From Flavobacteriaceae bacterium CG2_30_34_30 (GTDB lineage Bacteria > Bacteroidota > Bacteroidia > Flavobacteriales > Flavobacteriaceae), in NCBI GenBank assembly GCA_001873105.1, contig MNYN01000019.1, forward strand, positions 1-34,971: a stretch of 34,971 nt of DNA, read 5' to 3'. Shown piece by piece: positions 6,703-14,554 of this stretch. The stretch's first letter is position 1. Every line of letters starts with the position of its first letter. A program made the translations under genes and the position numbers. The notes below the pieces were generated by a model. That model had not been told where the DNA came from, searched no databases, and saw only the letters and a program-made list of their open reading frames with translations.

Positions 6703-7506
6703 TTATAAAGTTACAAACTCTTTTACTAAAATATAAACTGCCATAAACAGTACAAACCAGCCAAATGTATTTTTCAATTTTTTTCCATCTATAAACTGGT
6801 TTAACCAAACGCCTACAAAGATACCTAAAACCGACAAAAGAGTAAATACTAACAAAAAATTCCAATCGATAGCTAAATTTTCAACATCGCCGATAAACCC
6901 AATAAGCGATTTCATAGCAATGATAAGTAAGGAAGTAGCCACCGCTTTTTTCATTGGCAGTTTCGCAAGCAGCACCAATGCAGGAATAATAAGAAACCCA
7001 CCGCCGGCTCCTACAAGGCCTGTAAGAATTCCTATAACAAATCCTTCAACAACAATTAATGGGTAGTTATATGTAATGCGCGTAAATTTCTTTGGTTCTT
7101 CTAGCTTCTTTCTAAGCATTGAAAAGGAAGCTAAAAGCATGATTAGCGCAAAAAACACCATGATTCCCATGTTTTTTGTTATGGTAAATTCTCCTATGTG
7201 AAATAAAATATCCGGAATAATAGGAACAATAAATTTTCTGGTGCTATAGACGGCTATAAATGCGGGGGTTGCAAAAACAAAAGCTGTTTTAAAGTCAACT
7301 AATTTCTTTTTAAAATTTTGAAATGCGCCTACTAATGCAGAAACTCCCACCACAAATAAAGAATATGCCGTTGCGGTCACCGGATTCACGGCAAATAAAT
7401 ACACAAATACCGGAACGGTGATAATAGAACCGCCTCCGCCTATCAAACCAAGCACAATTCCTATAAGAAGAGCGCCTGCATAACCAAAAATTTCGATAGT
7501 TTCCAT
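6703..7506 (-). CDS. TauE/SafE-family membrane transporter
   Basis: A 267-residue polytopic protein with about eight hydrophobic segments. It has the two diagnostic glycine-rich repeats of the family, GLIGGGGSIITVPV near residues 20-33 and GLVGAGGGFLIIPA near residues 162-175. Members move sulfite, sulfoacetate or other small organosulfur anions across the cytoplasmic membrane. Next to a persulfide dioxygenase, export of sulfite is the most economical reading. It starts 69 bp after the Crp/Fnr-type gene and has a TAnnTTTG-type box upstream at 7528-7535. Confidence 0.85.
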   Translation of the reverse strand: METIEIFGYAGALLIGIVLGLIGGGGSIITVPVFVYLFAVNPVTATAYSLFVVGVSALVGAFQNFKKKLVDFKTAFVFATPAFIAVYSTRKFIVPIIPDILFHIGEFTITKNMGIMVFFALIMLLASFSMLRKKLEEPKKFTRITYNYPLIVVEGFVIGILTGLVGAGGGFLIIPALVLLAKLPMKKAVATSLLIIAMKSLIGFIGDVENLAIDWNFLLVFTLLSVLGIFVGVWLNQFIDGKKLKNTFGWFVLFMAVYILVKEFVTL

Positions 7507-7527
7507 TAATTTTTTTTAATAGGGATA

Positions 7528-7535
7528 CAAAAATA
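7528..7535 (-). promoter_or_regulatory. possible -7 box for the TauE-type gene
   Basis: On the minus strand it reads TATTTTTG, a full match to TAnnTTTG, 22-29 bp upstream of the start codon. No -33 TTTG is found at normal spacing, so the call is tentative; read-through from the regulator gene is equally possible. Confidence 0.3.
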
Positions 7536-7575
7536 CTTCCAAAAAAAGGTGCTTTCAGCCACAAAAGGTACTTAC

Positions 7576-8208
7576 TTATTCCTCAAGTATTTGAATAGCA
7601 TTTCGTTGCAATTTTATTTTTCCTCTATTTTCAAGTGTTTTCAACAAGCGAGAAATCACTACTCTGGAGGTATGTAAATCATACGCTATTTCTTGGTGGG
7701 TATTATAAATAATATTTTCCTTATTTATTCTTACTTTTTCCAGAAGGTATTTCCACAGGCGTTCGTCCATTTTTAAGAATGCAATACTATCAATGGTTTC
7801 TAACATTTCGTTTAAACGTTGGTGGTAGCTGTCAAAAACAAAATTGCGCCAACTTTTGTAATTGGCTGTCCATTCTTCCATTTTTTGAATGGGAATCATC
7901 ATAAGTTTGGTATCTCTTTCGGCTACGGCTCGTATTTCGCTCTTTTTTTGTCCTAGACAACAACTCAACGTCATTGCACAGGTATCGCCGCGTTCTAGAA
8001 AATAAAGGAGCAATTCATCGCCATCTTCGTCTTGCCGAAGAACCTTTATGGCACCTGAAATAAGAAGAGGCATAGAAGTAACATATTGACCAATTTCGAT
8101 AAGTTGAAAGCCCTCAGGAATTTCTTTATAGGTGCCTACACTTTCTATTTCCTTTAGCAAAGCTTCTTCAAAAAGATGCCCGTAATTTTCACGAAGTAAT
8201 TTTATCAT
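7576..8208 (-). CDS. Crp/Fnr-family transcriptional regulator
   Basis: A 210-residue protein with an N-terminal cyclic-nucleotide-binding-like beta-roll (about 25-110; GAIKVLRQDEDGDELLLYFL is the central strand pair), a dimerisation helix (about 120-145), and a C-terminal winged helix-turn-helix (about 168-200; THQEIAYDLHTSRVVISRLL). The canonical cAMP-binding RxS motif is absent, and the region corresponding to the phosphate-binding loop carries Cys77, Cys83 and Cys84 (TCAMTLSCCLG). There is no N-terminal Cys cluster of the Fnr iron-sulfur type. As first gene of the sulfide cluster it probably controls it. The 5-N4-5 inverted repeats upstream of the SQR-like and rhodanese genes are fitting targets. 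The signal sensed is unknown; thiol-based sensing is a hypothesis. Confidence 0.88.
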   Translation of the reverse strand: MIKLLRENYGHLFEEALLKEIESVGTYKEIPEGFQLIEIGQYVTSMPLLISGAIKVLRQDEDGDELLLYFLERGDTCAMTLSCCLGQKKSEIRAVAERDTKLMMIPIQKMEEWTANYKSWRNFVFDSYHQRLNEMLETIDSIAFLKMDERLWKYLLEKVRINKENIIYNTHQEIAYDLHTSRVVISRLLKTLENRGKIKLQRNAIQILEE

Positions 8209-8241
8209 AACTTGTTATTGTTTTCTTGAATTCATTTATTT

Positions 8242-8697
8242 TTATCGCATACGCGATTTTTCGTATTGAGCAATCCATTGTGCAACAGATACTTTTTGAA
8301 TGAGTTGTCCTATTAAATCAAAAGGTATTGCCTGAGTGTTTTTAAAACGAATACAGCTTTTACCCATATCTAATTTGTATTTGGAATGCTTAGGAAATTC
8401 AGATACAAACCAATTTTTTATTTTCTCATTAGAATACAAACTTCCTGAATAAAAAGCAATATAATTTTTTTGGGAAGCTATAGCCGAAAAAGAAAGCGGT
8501 AGTTTAGGGTCACAATGATAGCCTGCCGGATACATAGAATGTGGCACTACGTATCCTATCATGCCATAACTCATTTCTTCTTTAAACCCTTTGGGAATGT
8601 TATCTAAAATAGTTTGTCGAAGTTTGCTAAACGTTTCTTTTCGTTCCTCTGGCATTTCAGCGATATAGGCATCCGGGGTGCTGGCTTTTGATTGCAT
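8242..8697 (-). CDS. DUF1801-type protein
   Basis: From the ATG at 8695-8697 the protein has 151 residues; a further in-frame ATG at 8739 would add 14 residues. It has the pattern of the DUF1801/YdhG-like family: YIAEMPEERKETFSKLRQTI near the start, then EEMSYGMIGYVVP, ASQKNYIAFYSG and GKSCIRFKN. Proteins of this kind are small, soluble and lack an established biochemical role. It precedes the Crp/Fnr-type gene by 33 bp in the same direction, but nothing in the sequence links it to sulfide metabolism. Confidence 0.75.
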   Translation of the reverse strand: MQSKASTPDAYIAEMPEERKETFSKLRQTILDNIPKGFKEEMSYGMIGYVVPHSMYPAGYHCDPKLPLSFSAIASQKNYIAFYSGSLYSNEKIKNWFVSEFPKHSKYKLDMGKSCIRFKNTQAIPFDLIGQLIQKVSVAQWIAQYEKSRMR

Positions 8698-8787
8698 AGA
8701 CTCTTGTTTGTGGAATATGCTAAAATAACCAAAAAACACCTTACTTTAAAGCAAGATGTTTCATGGTTAAAAAAAATAAATCAACAC

Positions 8788-11583
8788 TTATTTTTTGAGG
8801 AGTTTTATTGTTTGTATGTTTCCGTGATGCTGTACTTTTAAAAAATACAAACCATTTTTTAATTCTTCTATAGATACATATTCTGAAGTGGAGTAAGAAC
8901 TAAATTGTTTTATTAATTTACCCGACACATCATAAATTTGTATTGTCTCTAATGGAACGCTGAATTGAATTTTATTAGTCGCCGGATTAGGATATAGCGT
9001 TATTTTTTGTATGGAAGGTTCTTCTACATTCAATACAGAAACCTCATTAGCAAAAATCCTAAATTGCCCAGGTAACAGGGTAAAAGTCATATTGGTATTA
9101 GTCACTTCAAAGGGTGTATTGTCTATCATATCATACCATGTTCCAGTTTCCTGAAAAAATGGTTGTGTAGTAATGGAAGAAACTCCAAAATTACCAACAA
9201 CTATGACATATTTTATTTCGTTTCCGGTGGCGTTGTTATCTATCAGATAAATTTTCTTTTGCACATCAGCAGCTACTTCTAATGTAAAATTTGGAGTCTG
9301 AAAAATAGGTTCTTCACGTTTTAACTCAAGTAATCTTCTCCAAAGGTGATAAAGTTCTAATCGTTCAGTATTATTGAGGTATCCTAAATCAAAAGCTATA
9401 GGTTTTGGCGAAGTTCTACAATCATTACTAATTGTACCATCTTCACAACGATTTATAGAGAATTCATAACCAAGTTCGCCAAATTGCCAAATCATTTTAG
9501 GACCAGGAATTGTAAAATAAAATGCTCCGGCTGCTTTTTGACGGTCAATAGCTGTTGGAAAATCAGTTATATTATAACTCCCATTGCTATTACCAAACGC
9601 TAAGTTTTTAAACATCAATCGTTCCTCATCATGACTTTCCATATACCCTACAGAAGATGGTGTGCTCCAACCACGATTAAGGTAGGATATCCAAGAAAAA
9701 TCAGAATTGTCATAGCCCATCGTTGCTTGATTATAATTGAAATTATGGTTGCTCCAAACAAGCATACCTGGTTCATTTGGGTCAGTAGTTGCTCTGTGGT
9801 TAATGAGTTGGGTTTCTTCGCTATTTGGAGCAAAGTGCTCTAAAATTACATAAGCAGTTTGGTCAACGGCTCTTATTTCATTATACATTCTGGTAAGGAT
9901 GGCAATTCGGGAAGCGTCAAAACCACCACCATCACCTACTACATTGGTAAATCCTTTGGTAAAATCAAATCGGTAACCATCTACCTTGTATTCTTCCATC
10001 CAATATGTATTTAATCTGTCGATATAATCTTTAGTGGCGGCGGCTTCGTGATTTATGTCATTAAAAAATTGAAAAGTTGTATTTGGGTCTTCTACATTAA
10101 AAATAGGGTTTTGTGCAGTTGCTTGACCTCCATAACAGCCATTACAATCATTCCACATTCTGTAATAGGGGTTTTGTCCTGTAGCATGATTATAGACAAC
10201 ATCTAAAATCACGGCAATACCTCTTGCATGGCATTCGTCAACAAAGTTTTTAAAACTGTTTCTAGTTCCATAATATTTATCTAATGCCATATGAAATGCC
10301 GGATTGTAACCCCAGCTAATGTTTCCATCAAATTCATTTACAGGCATCAATTCAATGGTGTTAATGCCAAGATTTTTTAAATAATTAAGTTTATTTATCA
10401 GGGCATCATAGCTGTGTAAGTTGATAAAATCGCGAATAAGTAATTCATAAATCACTAAATCTTCTTGGGCTGGTCTGATAAAATTCGTTGTTTGCCAGAT
10501 ATAAGGCACCTCATCTAGTTGAAAAAAGGTAACCGCATGGTTTGTTTTTCCTTGTGGATAGGGGGGCAAATTTGGAAAAGTGGTTACGTTGATAAAAACA
10601 TCGTTAAATTCATCCAAAATGGTTGTTGCGTAAGGGTCTGCAATGCGAATGTTTGCATCAACCACATATTGATAGAGTAAGTTTTGATTGCCTTGACTTA
10701 AATTATTTAGCGTAATCCAAAATCGGCTTTGAGCAGTATCCTTGTTTAATAAATAAGTATTTGTTAAACGCCAGTCATTAGAGTGAAAATTTCCGATCAG
10801 GTGAACAAAATTTTTATTGGGTGCAAACAACACTAAAGTTACTGTTGAAGAATTATTTGGGTCAAAATTGATGCCGTCGTGCATGCCCAAAGGTACTGGA
10901 AGTATTTGTGGATTTGGGGTAAGTATTACATTAAAGGTTTTTACTACCACTTCACCACTCGATGTGCTTGTGGCTTCTAGTTCAAAAAAAGTATCCTGAT
11001 TGATTACTTGGTTACTTGAAAAAGTTGTGGTATTGTTTTGAGTTGCCACTTGGGTTCCGTTTGCAAATAGTTTGAAATTAGCGGTATTGCTTGCCGTGGC
11101 GTTCACAGCCAAGTTAGTTCCACTATTCACAATAGTATTTGCTTGTGAAGGATTGTTTATGGTAACTTGAAATGTACCAACATCTATTAAATGATCTTGG
11201 GTTTTTTTATCTCCGGTACCGTCTTTGGCTTTGGCTAGGACGCCAATCCTGCCAATATTGGTATCGCCAAAGAGTGTGGAGGGTATAAACGTATAAGAAA
11301 AAGTGCCGTTGCCATTGTTAATAAATTTTTGGGCCTCGTTAGAGTTTGTCCATGTACCGTTAGTGGGTGAATCCCCTACAGGGTTTAAGTTGGTGTCAAA
11401 ATACCACGCCCAAAGGTAAATATCTGTTACACCCCAGATTGCCGGATCGACTCCTGAAACAGTTAAAGTAACCTGCTGGGTTGGGTTAAAAAACTGAGGG
11501 TTAGTAGTAAAAAGTCCCGTTTGTTGTTGAGAATATGTAAACGTACTTAAAACTAAACATATTAATAGTGCCATCTTTTTCAT
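8788..11583 (-). CDS. GH13 alpha-amylase with T9SS sorting domain
   Basis: A 931-residue exported enzyme. A signal peptide (1-19) is followed by an N-terminal beta domain (about 22-145), a short Ig-like segment (about 146-222), a CBM48/E-set-like domain (about 228-335) and the GH13 barrel (about 375-760). Catalytic motifs are present: DVVYNH (461-466), GYRFD with nucleophile Asp540, ILEH with acid/base Glu582, and SHDEE with Asp652. The last 75 residues form a Por-type sorting domain (LYPNPATN, ELKNGLYFLKV), so the protein should leave the cell through the type IX system and stay at the surface or be released. It cuts starch or glycogen outside the cell. It lies downstream of the susCDE-type genes, but a terminator separates them, so it may have its own promoter. 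Confidence 0.9.
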   Translation of the reverse strand: MKKMALLICLVLSTFTYSQQQTGLFTTNPQFFNPTQQVTLTVSGVDPAIWGVTDIYLWAWYFDTNLNPVGDSPTNGTWTNSNEAQKFINNGNGTFSYTFIPSTLFGDTNIGRIGVLAKAKDGTGDKKTQDHLIDVGTFQVTINNPSQANTIVNSGTNLAVNATASNTANFKLFANGTQVATQNNTTTFSSNQVINQDTFFELEATSTSSGEVVVKTFNVILTPNPQILPVPLGMHDGINFDPNNSSTVTLVLFAPNKNFVHLIGNFHSNDWRLTNTYLLNKDTAQSRFWITLNNLSQGNQNLLYQYVVDANIRIADPYATTILDEFNDVFINVTTFPNLPPYPQGKTNHAVTFFQLDEVPYIWQTTNFIRPAQEDLVIYELLIRDFINLHSYDALINKLNYLKNLGINTIELMPVNEFDGNISWGYNPAFHMALDKYYGTRNSFKNFVDECHARGIAVILDVVYNHATGQNPYYRMWNDCNGCYGGQATAQNPIFNVEDPNTTFQFFNDINHEAAATKDYIDRLNTYWMEEYKVDGYRFDFTKGFTNVVGDGGGFDASRIAILTRMYNEIRAVDQTAYVILEHFAPNSEETQLINHRATTDPNEPGMLVWSNHNFNYNQATMGYDNSDFSWISYLNRGWSTPSSVGYMESHDEERLMFKNLAFGNSNGSYNITDFPTAIDRQKAAGAFYFTIPGPKMIWQFGELGYEFSINRCEDGTISNDCRTSPKPIAFDLGYLNNTERLELYHLWRRLLELKREEPIFQTPNFTLEVAADVQKKIYLIDNNATGNEIKYVIVVGNFGVSSITTQPFFQETGTWYDMIDNTPFEVTNTNMTFTLLPGQFRIFANEVSVLNVEEPSIQKITLYPNPATNKIQFSVPLETIQIYDVSGKLIKQFSSYSTSEYVSIEELKNGLYFLKVQHHGNIQTIKLLKK

Positions 11584-11700
11584 ACTCCTACGCTTTATTT
11601 TTATTAATACTAAGTTTTACTGAAATGAGGGCTATAATTTGTATCTACAAAGCAAAAAATAATAATAAATTAACCTAAGTTTTTTCTTGCTACAAAATTT

Positions 11701-11732
11701 AATAAAAGGGCTGATAAAACAGCCCTTTTATT
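11701..11732. terminator. rho-independent terminator after the SusE-like gene
   Basis: AATAAAAGGGCTG, a 6-base loop and the exact complement CAGCCCTTTTATT form a 13-bp stem that is U-rich on both strands. It ends the minus-strand susC-susD-susE transcript 18 bases after the stop codon and could reduce or prevent read-through into the amylase gene. Confidence 0.85.
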
Positions 11733-11749
11733 TTAATTTATTTTATAAG

Positions 11750-12937
11750 TTACTCTAAAATTATCACTTTAGTAGTTTCATCTACTGTCAATACATAGTT
11801 ACCAGTAGTTCCTATAAATTTAAAATTATTGTCGCCATCTAAAGCATCTTCAAAGTTTGGATCAATCGTATAACCTTCGCCAACAAACCAAGGATAATTT
11901 CTTCCTGAATTCCAATCGCCATTTATAGTAAAGAATCTAAAGTTTGCGTCGCCTTCACTACTAAAGTTTACACTTCCGGAATAAATTCCATCACCAGTAC
12001 AAAGTACTTGAACAGGAGTAGCCCAGTCCCATCCTGCGTCGGGAACACCAGCACCTACAAGCCAGTACTGTTCTAGTTCGCAAATACCTGTTGGTTGTGG
12101 GGCACCTAGAGTAATAGTTTTGGCATTTGCATTAACTTCTAAGAAATACAATCCTGAAACTCCAACAAATTTAAAATTATTATCGCCATCTAATGCATCT
12201 TCAAAATTGGCATCAATGGTATAACCTTCATTAACAAACCAAGGATAATTTCTTCCTGAATTCCAATCGCCATTTATGGTGAAGAATCTAAAATTGGCAT
12301 CCCCATCACTAGTAAACCTAACATTTCCAGATAGAATACCATCTCCGGTACAAGGAATTTCAATAGGGGTAGCCCAATCCCAACCAGCATCAGGGACGCC
12401 GGCTCCAACAAGCCAATAAGCATCAATTTCGCATATTGGGTCACCTGATACGAGTTCAGGTAAAACAACTGTTAAGCTTTGCACAGAAGAAAAGCGTTCT
12501 TCTCCTCCTGCATTTCCAACGGTTGCTCTTAGTCTAAAATGTAATTGTCCTGTGTTTGGTGCTTCGGTTTCAGGAAGGTCATCTAACCCCAATTGAATTG
12601 CTATTGTTCTCATAGCTCCTATGGTAATTGCTAATTCGTTTCCGTTAGTGGTTGCCAAGGTGGTTGCATCACTAAAATCTCCTATTAGTGAGTTTTGTAG
12701 TTCATAGACAACATTGGTTGGAACGCCAAAATCTACGGAATTCCATGTAAATCGTTCGCCTATATTTTCTGCTGTTGCTGCTGTTAGTGTATATTCAGCA
12801 AGAAAATCATTAGTGAAAGCTACTTCTGTAGCATCTCCTATTACAAATACGATATCGTCGTCAGTTTGACAAGCTGTAAAACTTAAAAATGCAATACAAG
12901 CTATTATAAATAAAGATAATTTTTTCATTTTTTTCAT
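11750..12937 (-). CDS. SusE/SusF-like outer-membrane maltodextrin-binding lipoprotein
   Basis: A 395-residue protein with a lipoprotein signal (cleavage before Cys23, LSFTAC). Residues about 30-160 resemble the SusE N-terminal Ig-like domain. Then come two near-identical carbohydrate-binding-type domains, starting at Cys169 and Cys286 (period 117 residues). Each has YWLVGAGVPDAGWDWATP, a central ANFRFFTINGDWNSGRNYPW and DNNFKF. The aromatic-rich blocks (Trp, Tyr, Phe) are suitable for stacking on glucose rings. SusE/SusF-type lipoproteins hold starch at the surface for SusCD import. The gene is 9 bp from the susD stop and is followed by a strong terminator. Binding specificity is inferred from the locus. 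Confidence 0.85.
   Translation of the reverse strand: MKKMKKLSLFIIACIAFLSFTACQTDDDIVFVIGDATEVAFTNDFLAEYTLTAATAENIGERFTWNSVDFGVPTNVVYELQNSLIGDFSDATTLATTNGNELAITIGAMRTIAIQLGLDDLPETEAPNTGQLHFRLRATVGNAGGEERFSSVQSLTVVLPELVSGDPICEIDAYWLVGAGVPDAGWDWATPIEIPCTGDGILSGNVRFTSDGDANFRFFTINGDWNSGRNYPWFVNEGYTIDANFEDALDGDNNFKFVGVSGLYFLEVNANAKTITLGAPQPTGICELEQYWLVGAGVPDAGWDWATPVQVLCTGDGIYSGSVNFSSEGDANFRFFTINGDWNSGRNYPWFVGEGYTIDPNFEDALDGDNNFKFIGTTGNYVLTVDETTKVIILE
11753..12433 (-). repeat. tandem duplication of a starch-binding domain in the SusE-like gene
   Basis: Two copies in direct orientation, 12083-12433 (with linker) and 11753-12082. Register is exactly 351 bp. An identical 45-base block occurs at 11882-11926 and 12233-12277. 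Central protein segments differ at only about a dozen positions, while the ends differ more, which fits recent duplication or gene conversion. Confidence 0.85.
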
Positions 12938-12946
12938 ATTAAATTA

Positions 12947-14551
12947 TTAATAACCTGGGTTTTGTACTAGGTTGGGGTTAACACTTAAATCGTTTGCAGG
13001 AATTGGCATCAAATCTCTAAAAGGTTCTGTAGTAGTACCCTGAGGTACGTTACCTTTCCAGGGCCAAATACCTTGAGAAGAAAATTGTCCAAAACGAATT
13101 AAATCGGTTCTTCTATGTGCTTCCCAATGCAATTCTCTGGAGCGTTCAGCCAGAATGAAATTTAAATTTAAATCGCCAGATGTTATATTTCCATTGGTAT
13201 TGCCGTAAGCGCGTTGTCTTAATTGGTTGATATAGTCTAGTGAAGTTGCTTCGTTTCCACCGCCTCCTCTTAGTTGAGCTTCCGCATACATTAAATATAC
13301 ATCTGCCAATCGAAACATTGGAAAATCGGTATCTGGGTGGTTGTTTGGGTCTGAGCCAGGATTGCCATTTACATCTACATTTCTGAATTTTTCGACAGCA
13401 TAACCGTCATTAAATAAGGAAATACTGTTGATTTCTAAATTTTGACCATCTGTGTAAAATTGGGCTCTTCCGTCTGGAGAATTTTCTGGGTTTGGAAATT
13501 GTGCTACAAACACTTTAGTGGTTCTTACACCAAACCAACCGCCGTTAATTCCATATTGTGCCGGATCCATACTGCCTCCAACTGGGGCGTGAACTAAAAA
13601 GGTCATACCTCCGAAAGATTGTGTTTGTAATCCATCAAAAGGAATAGAAAAAATCGTTTCAACTTGAGCGCCATTTTGGTCATTATCTGCTAAAAATAAA
13701 TTTTTATAAGGTACTTGTGCTATACTGTAACCTGCATTAATAACTTTATTGCAGTTTTCTAGGGCATCTGCATATCTAGGGGTTCCGGTATATACCTCAG
13801 CATTAAGGTATAATTTTGCAAGTAGTGTCCATACAGCTGCTCTATCTGCTCTGCCGTATTCATTTTGTTTCGCCGGTACAATTTGATTTTCAATCTCTAT
13901 TAACTCACTTTCTAGAAAAGCAAACAAATCTGCTCTTTGAATTTGGCTAGGTAAGAACGCCCCAAGAGGGTCAGCATCAGTTACAAAAGGTGGGTTTGCA
14001 TATAAATCAATCATATGCCAATAGCTTAAAGCCCTCATAAATCGTGCTTCGGCACGGAACAATTGAATTTGTTCTCTTAGTGAAGCATCTACACCTCTGG
14101 AGTCAAGAAGTTCGGGAGTGGTTTGTCTTAAAAACTCATTAGTTAAACCCACTTGAAACATAATTCTGGCATACATAGTGCTGATAAATTCGTTACCGGC
14201 AGTCCAGTTTTGAAAATTCAAATCCCTAATGGTTCCGTCATCCCAACCTATTACGGCTTCATCTGTAGGAAATTCTTGTAATTTCCAATAAAGTCTTAAA
14301 TAATTCGAAAACCCTTCATCAAGGCCTAGTAAATCTGGTTGTCCTGCTGGACCTTGTTGACCACTTAAAGAAATTCCTGCATAAATTTTTGCAAGAAAGG
14401 CTCTGTAGGATTCTGGTTCATCAAAAGCATTAGCAGAAGTAAGTCTGTCATCTTCTGGCAATAAATCTAAATCATTATCGCAAGAGTTCATAAAGAAACT
14501 CAATGCAAAAAAGATAAGAATTTTGGTTACATGTTTATACATAGCTTTCAT
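12947..14551 (-). CDS. susD: SusD/RagB-family starch-binding outer-membrane lipoprotein
   Basis: A 534-residue protein with a lipoprotein signal (FFMNSC, Cys24). It has the SusD fold markers: an N-terminal DNDLDLLPEDD segment, TPR-like helices containing AEARFMRALSYWHMIDLYANPP, and the C-terminal RLADVYLMYAEAQLR and AERSRELHWEAHRRTDLIRFG blocks. SusD forms the lid of the SusC channel and binds oligosaccharide at the surface. It begins 3 bp after the susC stop and is 9 bp from the SusE-like start, so the three are co-transcribed. The neighbouring maltodextrin enzymes make starch or maltodextrin the likely ligand. Confidence 0.93.
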   Translation of the reverse strand: MKAMYKHVTKILIFFALSFFMNSCDNDLDLLPEDDRLTSANAFDEPESYRAFLAKIYAGISLSGQQGPAGQPDLLGLDEGFSNYLRLYWKLQEFPTDEAVIGWDDGTIRDLNFQNWTAGNEFISTMYARIMFQVGLTNEFLRQTTPELLDSRGVDASLREQIQLFRAEARFMRALSYWHMIDLYANPPFVTDADPLGAFLPSQIQRADLFAFLESELIEIENQIVPAKQNEYGRADRAAVWTLLAKLYLNAEVYTGTPRYADALENCNKVINAGYSIAQVPYKNLFLADNDQNGAQVETIFSIPFDGLQTQSFGGMTFLVHAPVGGSMDPAQYGINGGWFGVRTTKVFVAQFPNPENSPDGRAQFYTDGQNLEINSISLFNDGYAVEKFRNVDVNGNPGSDPNNHPDTDFPMFRLADVYLMYAEAQLRGGGGNEATSLDYINQLRQRAYGNTNGNITSGDLNLNFILAERSRELHWEAHRRTDLIRFGQFSSQGIWPWKGNVPQGTTTEPFRDLMPIPANDLSVNPNLVQNPGY

Positions 14552-14554
14552 TTT

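Noticed and set aside
8207-8218. ATAAC-TT-GTTAT palindrome overlapping the start codon of the Crp/Fnr-type gene, possible autoregulatory site
   Set aside because: The spacer is 2 instead of 4 bases and the outer base differs, so it does not fit the repeat family at 3830 and 5145.
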